Source: Aquimarina amphilecti
Lineage (GTDB): Bacteria > Bacteroidota > Bacteroidia > Flavobacteriales > Flavobacteriaceae
Assembly: GCF_900109375.1 (NCBI RefSeq)
Contig: NZ_FOAB01000005.1
Location: forward strand, 475,580 to 539,579
Length of the DNA: 64,000 nucleotides
Direction of reading: 5' to 3'
The notes below the pieces were generated by a model that did no database searches, was not told where the DNA came from, and saw only the letters and a program-made list of their open reading frames with translations. The position numbers were made by a program, and so were the translations under genes. This document shows, piece by piece, positions 53,024-60,543 of the stretch. Position 1 is the first letter of the stretch. Every line of letters starts with the position of its first letter.

Positions 53024-54616
53024 ATGAAAAAAGTAAAAATAGCAGCAATGATGGCATTTTTGGCCGTTTTTCTAGGCTGTCAACAAGATGATAGTAATAC
53101 TGCATTCATAGAAAATGCTGAAGAAGCTTCTGTTTCTGATGTATTGTTTAGTATTGCAGATGATAATTCAGGAGATGTAACTATCACCCCAATGGGTTCT
53201 AACGTATTGTCATTTGAATTGTTTTTTGGAGATCAGGATACAAACTCTGTATTTCTAACAAATGGAGAAAGTGCACAGCATACCTATGCAGAAGGAAACT
53301 ACGAAGTAACAGTATTGGCCTATAACACAATTGGTCAGATAACAGAATACAAAGAGAGTTTGGATGTTTCTTTTAAGGCACCAGAAAATCTTACGTTTCA
53401 AGTAATTCCTGATAACAATGATTTTCTTACATATTCGGTACAAGCGAATGCGGATTTTGCAACATATATAGAAGTGTATTTCGGAGAGTTTACGAATGAG
53501 TTTGTTCAAATATCACCTGGAGATATTGCTACATATACATATCAAACCGAAGGAACTTATCCAATTACTATAATAGCATACAGTGGAGGAGCCGCCGTAA
53601 CTCAGGATATGGGAACGGTTGATGCATTTGCTCCTCAAGAATTAGAAATTACTTTTGATGATCCAAATGAGATGGTTTCGTTTAATACGTTTGGTGGTAA
53701 TCAAACGGTTACCGTAGTTGATAATCCGGATGTTTTTGGAAATCTAAGTCCAAAGGCTGTGGAATGGATAGATGGTAGTCCAAGTGAAGTATGGGCGGGA
53801 GCTGCAATGAGTTTATCAAATGGTATTAATTTTGGGTCAGGAACTACTTTTAGTATGAAGGTGTGGTCACCTAGTGCAGGAACTCTTTTTAAAGTTAAAA
53901 TAGAAAGCCTTGTAGATGCTAGTTCTGCAGTAGAAGTTGATGTGCTTACTACAACTGCTAATGCATGGGAAGTTTTAACATATGATTTTTCAGGTACGGA
54001 TTACGCTGCTCAGTTTGCAACTAATCCTGCCAATAATTTAGTGATATTTCCCAACTTTGGAGTAGACGGAGGTAATGTAACGTATTATATAGATAATATT
54101 ATACAAGGAGAACAAACGCTAGACACAGTATTACCTATTTTACCAATTGATTTCGAAAGTAGTGCGGGAACATTTGATTTATTTGGATTTGGAGGATCAG
54201 CAACAGAAGATGCAGTTGGACAAGTAATTGATAATCCAGATATGTCGGGGATAAATACTTCTACAAAAGTGGCTTCGTTAAATAAACCTATGGGATCAGA
54301 GGTTTGGTCAGGAGTCGCAGTGCCTCTTAGAGATAGTTATGCGATAGATTTTTCTAGTTCTACCTTAATCAGTGTGGATGTTTGGTCGCCAAGAGCAGGA
54401 ATACCTGTTTTGTTTAAAGTAGAAAATGCTGCTGGAGATGCTGCAGAGATTGAGGTGATGACTACGCAAGCTAATGCTTGGCATACAATTACATATGATC
54501 TTAATAATGCTCCTGGTTTTAATAGTTCTATTGAATATACACAAGTAGATTTATTCTTTGATTTTGGTACGGCCGGAATGGGTGAGGTATTCTACTTTGA
54601 TAATATAAGACAATAA
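53024..54616 (+). CDS. PUL surface glycan-binding-type lipoprotein with duplicated C-terminal modules
   Basis: A 530-residue lipoprotein (MKKVKIAAMMAFLAVFLGC, Cys19). Residues about 40-200 contain two Ig/PKD-like domains (SFELFFGDQDTNSVFLTNGESAQHTYAEGNYEVTVLAYN and YIEVYFGEFTNEFVQISPGDIATYTYQTEGTYPITIIAYSGG). The C-terminal half has two copies of a ~165-residue module: I(T/D)F(D/E)..., VVDNPD, SEVWAG, FSMKVWSP or VDVWSPRAG, TTxANAWExxTYDF and YYIDNIxQ, at about 206-365 and 372-530. This resembles carbohydrate-binding modules of marine beta-glucan loci. Position after susD marks it as a SusE-like or surface glycan-binding protein. No catalytic residues are apparent. A binding role is inferred. 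Confidence 0.75.
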   Translation: MKKVKIAAMMAFLAVFLGCQQDDSNTAFIENAEEASVSDVLFSIADDNSGDVTITPMGSNVLSFELFFGDQDTNSVFLTNGESAQHTYAEGNYEVTVLAYNTIGQITEYKESLDVSFKAPENLTFQVIPDNNDFLTYSVQANADFATYIEVYFGEFTNEFVQISPGDIATYTYQTEGTYPITIIAYSGGAAVTQDMGTVDAFAPQELEITFDDPNEMVSFNTFGGNQTVTVVDNPDVFGNLSPKAVEWIDGSPSEVWAGAAMSLSNGINFGSGTTFSMKVWSPSAGTLFKVKIESLVDASSAVEVDVLTTTANAWEVLTYDFSGTDYAAQFATNPANNLVIFPNFGVDGGNVTYYIDNIIQGEQTLDTVLPILPIDFESSAGTFDLFGFGGSATEDAVGQVIDNPDMSGINTSTKVASLNKPMGSEVWSGVAVPLRDSYAIDFSSSTLISVDVWSPRAGIPVLFKVENAAGDAAEIEVMTTQANAWHTITYDLNNAPGFNSSIEYTQVDLFFDFGTAGMGEVFYFDNIRQ

Positions 54617-54635
54617 TTTAATGCAATTTATGAAT

Positions 54636-55634
54636 ATGAAAAATTTTAAATATATATACGGAATTGGTATTCTTACTTTGTTGTTGACTATAGTTAGTTG
54701 TCAGGAAGAAGAGTTTGAGTTTGGTGATGTTAGTGCTCCAACGATAAGTTCTGTAATGACTAATGTTCCCAGTCAAGGAGATCCAGATTACGGAACTGGA
54801 AATGTGTTTTTTGACTTACAAGGTGATGATATAATAACATATATCGTTTATACAGGAGATGGTAGATCTGAATCATTTAAGTTTGATGGAGATTCACCAG
54901 CGATGATTAATTATTCGCTACCAGGAATTAATACGTATACATATACAATTATTGCTGTTGGAATAGGAGGAGCAACTTCTTCTACTACTGGTGAGTTTAC
55001 AGTATTTACGGATCTAGATGATACGACTAAATCTATTTTTGGATTACTTGCAGGAAGTACAACAATTGATTCTTCGAAAACATGGAAGTTAGACGCAGGT
55101 GATGATCCAGGTTTTTACGGAGTAGGGCCAGGAGGAGTAAATGTTCCGCAGAATGATGGAGATCTTGTGTATTGGTGGGCACCAACTTCTGCTGACTTTA
55201 ATGAAGATTGTTTATTTAATGATGAGTTGACCTTTAATTTTGATCTTGAAAATTTTACGTTGTCTATGTCAACTGATAATATGGGTGATACTTGGTATCA
55301 TGATGATTATACACCCGGAATTCCAGGAGGTAGTAATACTGCAGAGTGTTTAGATGCTACTCCACCATCAGTTTCTGTTGCTATTACAAATGCTAATTCA
55401 GAATTATTGCCAGAGTTTACTACAGATAGAGCTATTGAGTTAGGAGGAGATGGTTTTATGGGACTTTATATAGGAAATGCAACTCGAAAATATGAAATAC
55501 TATCTATAGACTGTAATCTAGTTTCTTTAAGAATATTTTTCTTTGATGATGAAGAGAATAGGGAGAATGCTTGGTATCTAAGATTTAGGGCTGTAGAAGA
55601 TGCTACAGATTGTGGAATCACATTACCAAATTAA
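54636..55634 (+). CDS. PUL surface lipoprotein, PKD-like, probable glycan-binding
   Basis: A 332-residue lipoprotein (MKNFKYIYGIGILTLLLTIVSC; the ATG at 54636 is preferred to one 5 codons upstream because it begins the signal). A PKD-like domain spans about 30-118 (TNVPSQGDPDYGTGNVFFDLQGDD...YTYTIIAVGIGGATS). A second, Trp/Asp-rich domain spans about 135-332 (TWKLDAGDDPGFYGVGPGG, LVYWWAPTSADFNEDCLFNDELTFNF, DTWYHDDYTPGIPGG, YEILSIDCNLVSLRIFF). Proteins of this make-up accompany laminarinase PULs. It starts about 20 bases after the previous lipoprotein and 22 bases before the GH16 start, so it belongs to the operon. A binding function is inferred. Confidence 0.72.
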   Translation: MKNFKYIYGIGILTLLLTIVSCQEEEFEFGDVSAPTISSVMTNVPSQGDPDYGTGNVFFDLQGDDIITYIVYTGDGRSESFKFDGDSPAMINYSLPGINTYTYTIIAVGIGGATSSTTGEFTVFTDLDDTTKSIFGLLAGSTTIDSSKTWKLDAGDDPGFYGVGPGGVNVPQNDGDLVYWWAPTSADFNEDCLFNDELTFNFDLENFTLSMSTDNMGDTWYHDDYTPGIPGGSNTAECLDATPPSVSVAITNANSELLPEFTTDRAIELGGDGFMGLYIGNATRKYEILSIDCNLVSLRIFFFDDEENRENAWYLRFRAVEDATDCGITLPN

Positions 55635-55656
55635 TGTAATTGCTAAAAAAATAAAT

Positions 55657-56754
55657 ATGAAAAGAGTTATAAATTATATATTCGTTTTTGTCTCATTATC
55701 GTTCATGTCATGCAATGAGGATAATGAAGTTTTTCAAGTAGAAAGGCCAAGTGGTTTATCCGTAACTGTTGATGTAGTAGGAAAGACTACCGAGATGCCT
55801 AACGGTGATGGATCAGGTATAGTAATTATAGAAGCGACGGCTACCGGAGTTGTTAAATATGATTTTTATATCAATGATACTAAACGAGCATCTACATTAG
55901 ATGGTAAATACACACATACTTTTGAAGCTATCGGTATTAACCAAAATGATATTAGAGTAGAAGCAGTTAGTGTTTCTGGTGGAATTTCTGAATCGACTAG
56001 GAATATCAGTATTCTTAGAGAAGACGATACTACAGATGGAGAACTTATTATATCTGGGCCGCTTCCTGGACAAGTACTTGTATGGTCAGATGAGTTTGAC
56101 TCAGGCAGTTTAGATAGTTCTAATTGGGTGTTTGAAACTGGTGATTTAGGAGTGAATAATGAATTACAACGTTATACCGATAGAAGTGATAATCTAGTGG
56201 TAGAAGATGGGTTGTTAAAAATAACAGCAAAAGCAGAACAGTTAGATGGTAATGCATATACTTCGGCAAGAATAAAAACTCAAGGTAAGCGTGAATTTAG
56301 ATTCGGGACTATGGAGGCAAGGATCAAATTAGCTTTAGGACAAGGTACTTGGCCAGCTTTTTGGATGTTAGGAGCTAATATAGATGAAGTTGGATGGCCA
56401 GTTTGTGGGGAAATTGATATTATGGAGTATGTTGGGAGAAATCCAATACGTACATATTCAAATGTTTTCTTTCCTGGAAATACCGGAGCTGATAATACTA
56501 CATCAAGATCTTTAGATGTTGATGGCTTAGATGAAGGTTTTCATGTTTTTAGAGCTGAATGGGATACTAATAAAATAGTATTTAAAGTAGACGGTGTAGA
56601 ATATAACACGTTTACAATCACTGATGGGTTGCCGTTTAGGGATGATTTCTTTTTTATCCTGAACGTTGCAATGGGAGGAGATTTTGGTGGAGCAGTTAGC
56701 GCTGACTTTACTGAGGCTACAATGGAAGTTGATTATGTGAGAGTGTATCAATAA
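55657..56754 (+). CDS. GH16 beta-glucanase lipoprotein (laminarinase-like)
   Basis: A 365-residue lipoprotein (MKRVINYIFVFVSLSFMSC, Cys19); an ORF extension upstream of this ATG is rejected because the signal starts here. A PKD/Ig-like domain lies near 30-115, then a GH16 catalytic domain from about 128 (LVWSDEFDSGSLDSSNWVFETGDLGVNNELQRYTDRSDN) to the end. The catalytic motif is EIDIME: nucleophile E252, D254 and acid/base E257, with WPAFWMLG and VFRAEWDTNKIVFKVDG typical of laminarinases and agarase-like clans. The most likely activity is endo-1,3(4)-beta-glucan cleavage at the cell surface, feeding SusCD. It is the last gene of the operon and is followed by a terminator. Confidence 0.93.
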   Translation: MKRVINYIFVFVSLSFMSCNEDNEVFQVERPSGLSVTVDVVGKTTEMPNGDGSGIVIIEATATGVVKYDFYINDTKRASTLDGKYTHTFEAIGINQNDIRVEAVSVSGGISESTRNISILREDDTTDGELIISGPLPGQVLVWSDEFDSGSLDSSNWVFETGDLGVNNELQRYTDRSDNLVVEDGLLKITAKAEQLDGNAYTSARIKTQGKREFRFGTMEARIKLALGQGTWPAFWMLGANIDEVGWPVCGEIDIMEYVGRNPIRTYSNVFFPGNTGADNTTSRSLDVDGLDEGFHVFRAEWDTNKIVFKVDGVEYNTFTITDGLPFRDDFFFILNVAMGGDFGGAVSADFTEATMEVDYVRVYQ

Positions 56755-56796
56755 AAATAAAGGAGTTTCACTAAATTAAGTTAGTTGTTTTTTTAG

Positions 56797-56830
56797 AATG
56801 CTGAAGATATTTAAATCTTCAGCATTTTTT
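56797..56830 (+). terminator. Terminator of the susCD-GH16 operon
   Basis: A perfect 12-bp stem (AATGCTGAAGAT / ATCTTCAGCATT) with a 6-base loop is followed by TTTT. It lies 43 bases after the GH16 stop. Confidence 0.9.
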
Positions 56831-57008
56831 ATTTGTAATAAAAAAGATATATATGCCAATGATTTGTGAATCTCTTTTATAAAAGAGTAATATTTAAGGG
56901 TTTTGATAAAATGGATATTACTGAGAGGTTTTATTTTTAGGCTCCAATTAGAATACTTTCCGTAATTAAAAGAAAAAAATAAGAGGCGCTAGTTAATGAC
57001 TGAATTAA

Positions 57009-60000
57009 TTAGAATGGTAGGTTTTTTTTTAGTACACAAATGCTGTCATTATTTATGCTAGTTAGATAATGTTGTTGATTTTTAATAATAATCTTCTCAA
57101 TATCTCTGGCTGGACCTTGAATTTCAAACAAACTCTCATTGTCTTTTGAAAAACCTCCATTCTGATCATTTATTAATAACATTCCGTGAAATGCATCAAG
57201 TCTAGATAATTGAGTGTTTAATTCATAATTATTACCAGATAACAAGATGTCGTCGTAATTGTCATTATTAAAATCATCAATATACATAGTGTTAATACAT
57301 GAAATCTGAGCTTCTTTGGGCAAGAATCTTTTCTGAAAAGTACCATCGCCATTGTTTATGAAATAACAACTTTGTAGTTCGGTTACCCTTTTTTTTATGG
57401 AAGTTTTGATTTTTTCTTCTGGAAGATATTCGGAGAAGTTCGCTTTGGCGAATTTAGCATAGGATAAATGTCTTTTGTTGATAATTGGCATCTGCTTACT
57501 TAATTCATCTTTGCTATTAAAAACTGTTTCTGTTCCTTGGTAAAAATGTGTAATTATAGGGTCCATTTTTCCATTATCATCAAAATCATTTAATAAAAGA
57601 GTTATTGGTTCTTCTAAACTAGCAGTTAATCTAGTATTTAATCCCCAGTTTCCAGCAATGATATCAATGTCTCCATCATTATCAATATCATTAGCTTTTA
57701 CAGAATTCCAAAAACCAAATGATTTTTTAAGATCACTACCTTTATCTAGTTTAAAAATATTGTCTTTATTAATGAAAATCTGAATTGGCATCCAATACCC
57801 AGCAACTATAATGTCAGTTTTATTATCGTTATTTGTATCTGCTAATGTTACATCCTGAACTAATCCAACTGAATTGAGTTCTGGCGCTATTTTTTTTGTA
57901 ACGTCAACGTAATTTCCACTTCCATCATTTTCAAAAATGTAATTCTGAGGATTCATACCAAAAGCAGAAGGGATACTATTGGAACCGATTAGTATATCTA
58001 GATCTCCATCATTATCAAAGTCAAATGATTTTACAACAGATGCATTAATTGATATGTTTCGGAAGTTTTGATTATCTCTAATAAATGATCCTTTTTGATT
58101 TCTGAAATAATAAACAGAAAGATTTTCAGGTGCTGTTCCAATTTCGTTTCCTCCGTTGACAATAATAAGATCAAGATCATTATCATTGTCCGTATCAACT
58201 AATATGTTGTCTGTATTTTCGGAATGAAGAGTTTGGTCTATTTCAGGAATTTTTAGAGGAATAAAAGATCCATCATTTTTTTGTATGAATAGTTGAGCTG
58301 GTTTTCCTTTGGCAGCTCCTATGAAAAAATCATCATTATTGTCTCCATTTATATCACCAACAGTAATTTCAGGCCCTTGATTAGTATTCATGTATGGGAT
58401 AAGAATTTCTCTATTAAATTCATTGTAATTATTATCATTATGACGATATGGAATTTTTTGAGAAACATTGGTCAATAATGACTTTTTATTATTGTTAGTA
58501 GCTGTTGTGTAAAAATTATTTTTAGCTTCTTGTTTGTTGGCCTTTAATAATTGATTCCCTTTTACGTTTTTTAATGTTTGAAAAGATCCTCCTGGCCAAA
58601 TTATGGTTAAAGAATCTATTTCCTTAGATGTTCCCAGTCCTATATGCATTTTAGGAGAAACTGCAGAAATATAACCTCTAGAAGGGTAGTTTTCTTGAGT
58701 AATAGTTTGATTTTTAGTGTAAGCAATTACCTTAGTTCCTATGCCAAAGTGATTGTTTTTGGAACCATTAAAATCAATTGCTAAATAGTTGTGCTCTTTG
58801 GATATAGAATTGCTATTGTTCTCCATAATCATAGCAGGTTCATTGACATTATTTGTCACTAGATCTAAATCTCCATCATTGTCTAAATCCACATATACTG
58901 CGCCATTACTAAAAGAAGGTTTTTTTTCGAACCAAGTTTCAGTGATGTCTTCAAAATCAAAACCATTTTTATTTCGGAACAAATAATTAGGAGTATGTTT
59001 TTTAGGAAGTTTGTCGACTAATTTTAAATCATTTTCAGACATATTGGTACTGATCTGATTTGAAATAATTCCATTAGAAATAAAACTAACAAAATCTTTA
59101 TCGTTGGTAGCTCCGTATATTCCATTCGTAATGTAAATATCTTTAAAACCATCATTATCTAAGTCTGCAAATAATCCGGCCCAGGACCATTCCGTTCCTG
59201 ATACACCTACTTGATAAGAAATATCACTAAAGTTTAAATTTCCATTATTTAGTTGTAGCGTGTTTCTTATAAATTGAGGGTGATATCCTTTGCGCAGATA
59301 TTGGTTGAAGTTTTGATAATTCATATCACTTTCTGTAGTCTTTAAACTTTGTAAACCATCAGAAAGCATATCTAGTGATAGAATATCCATACGACCATCA
59401 TTGTTGAAATCTGCAATGTCATTACCCATAGAGAAATTTGTAGTATGACCAAGTTTTTTGAAATCTTGAGAAAGGATATCTTTAAAAGTTCCGTTCTTTT
59501 GATTTATGTATAAATAATCATTTTCAAAAAAATCATTTCCTACATAAATGTCGGGATAACCATCATTGTTTATATCACTTACGGATACACCAAGTCCATA
59601 GCCAATAATGCTGCTAAAAATTTTTGATTCATTGGTGACATCTTTATAAATACCGTTATCATTTATGAAAAATTTATCACCAGCTAGAGAATCTTTTATG
59701 AGACGTTTTTTGGCATCCCCATATGTTCTTTTTGGATACACCGAATAATGTAAAAGATATAAATCAAGATCACCATCAAGGTCATAGTCTAAAAAAGCTG
59801 CTTGGTTAGAGAAACCAATAATGTCTAATCCATATTTTTTTGCTTCTTCTTTAAAAACGGGAACTCCATTCTTGTCTATTCCTTGATTTACGTATAATAA
59901 ATTTTTACCCTTTTTATTTCTGTGCTCTCCAAGTTTAGAAACATAGATATCCAACCATCCGTCATTATTGATGTCTAAATGAGTAACACCAGAAGACCAA

Positions 60001-60338
60001 CCGCTACTATTATTAATTCCGGATGCCTTAGTGATATCTTCAAATTTCAGCCCCCCTTTATTTAAATATAATTTGTCACTTTCCATATTAGCAACAAAAT
60101 ATAAGTCTGATAAACCATCATTATTAAAATCGGCACTTGCGACCCCAGCTCCAATATAAAAATAGAGGTAGTTAAGTGCATTCCAATCTGACGTGTTGGT
60201 TAAGTTGTTGGAAAAATTGATAGAGGTTTCAGTTGGGTTTTTTAGGGTAAATAATTTGGTTTTTTTTTTCTTACCGCAGCTCAAAACGAGTAGTGCGTAA
60301 AAAGTATAAAAAATGAACTTTGGATGTGATATTTTCAT
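57009..60338 (-). CDS. Large FG-GAP/VCBS lipoprotein with ASPIC/UnbV domain
   Basis: An 1109-residue lipoprotein (MKISHPKFIFYTFYALLVLSCG, Cys near 21). It contains many calcium-binding FG-GAP/VCBS blades of the form DxNxDGxxDxxxxN (for example ADFNNDGLSDLYFVAN, HLDINNDGWLDIYVSKLG, VSDINNDGYPDIYVGNDFFENDYLY, YVDLDNDGDLDLVTNN, VDTDNDNDLDLIIVNGG, KANDIDNDGDIDIIAGNWGLN). An ASPIC/UnbV domain lies near 525-600 (NHFGIGTKVIAYTKNQ...MHIGLGTSKEIDSLTIIWPGG). This CRTAC1-like architecture is common next to SusCD loci and probably forms two surface propellers. The ligand is unknown. It is divergent from the HTH regulator, with 205 bases between starts. Confidence 0.88.
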   Translation of the reverse strand: MKISHPKFIFYTFYALLVLSCGKKKKTKLFTLKNPTETSINFSNNLTNTSDWNALNYLYFYIGAGVASADFNNDGLSDLYFVANMESDKLYLNKGGLKFEDITKASGINNSSGWSSGVTHLDINNDGWLDIYVSKLGEHRNKKGKNLLYVNQGIDKNGVPVFKEEAKKYGLDIIGFSNQAAFLDYDLDGDLDLYLLHYSVYPKRTYGDAKKRLIKDSLAGDKFFINDNGIYKDVTNESKIFSSIIGYGLGVSVSDINNDGYPDIYVGNDFFENDYLYINQKNGTFKDILSQDFKKLGHTTNFSMGNDIADFNNDGRMDILSLDMLSDGLQSLKTTESDMNYQNFNQYLRKGYHPQFIRNTLQLNNGNLNFSDISYQVGVSGTEWSWAGLFADLDNDGFKDIYITNGIYGATNDKDFVSFISNGIISNQISTNMSENDLKLVDKLPKKHTPNYLFRNKNGFDFEDITETWFEKKPSFSNGAVYVDLDNDGDLDLVTNNVNEPAMIMENNSNSISKEHNYLAIDFNGSKNNHFGIGTKVIAYTKNQTITQENYPSRGYISAVSPKMHIGLGTSKEIDSLTIIWPGGSFQTLKNVKGNQLLKANKQEAKNNFYTTATNNNKKSLLTNVSQKIPYRHNDNNYNEFNREILIPYMNTNQGPEITVGDINGDNNDDFFIGAAKGKPAQLFIQKNDGSFIPLKIPEIDQTLHSENTDNILVDTDNDNDLDLIIVNGGNEIGTAPENLSVYYFRNQKGSFIRDNQNFRNISINASVVKSFDFDNDGDLDILIGSNSIPSAFGMNPQNYIFENDGSGNYVDVTKKIAPELNSVGLVQDVTLADTNNDNKTDIIVAGYWMPIQIFINKDNIFKLDKGSDLKKSFGFWNSVKANDIDNDGDIDIIAGNWGLNTRLTASLEEPITLLLNDFDDNGKMDPIITHFYQGTETVFNSKDELSKQMPIINKRHLSYAKFAKANFSEYLPEEKIKTSIKKRVTELQSCYFINNGDGTFQKRFLPKEAQISCINTMYIDDFNNDNYDDILLSGNNYELNTQLSRLDAFHGMLLINDQNGGFSKDNESLFEIQGPARDIEKIIIKNQQHYLTSINNDSICVLKKNLPF

Positions 60339-60504
60339 TTCGTTCTTAAGCTAAGTATTGTAGCTTTAAAAATAGGGCTTTACGAAACGAATTACCATTA
60401 TTTGTATAGATATTTTCGTTTTTATATGGAATCATAAAATTTAAGGTGTTTTATTGAATTTGTTTTTAATATGCTTTTATTAAGAATGTTAAGATATAAT
60501 TTAG

Positions 60505-60512
60505 TATATTTG
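60505..60512 (+). promoter_or_regulatory. -7 box of the PUL regulator gene
   Basis: TATATTTG, an exact TAnnTTTG match, lies 31 bases before the ATG at 60544 in the divergent gap. No obvious -33 TTG at standard spacing. Confidence 0.5.
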
Positions 60513-60543
60513 AGAGACTACCTTAGCTTAAAAATAGCATTTA

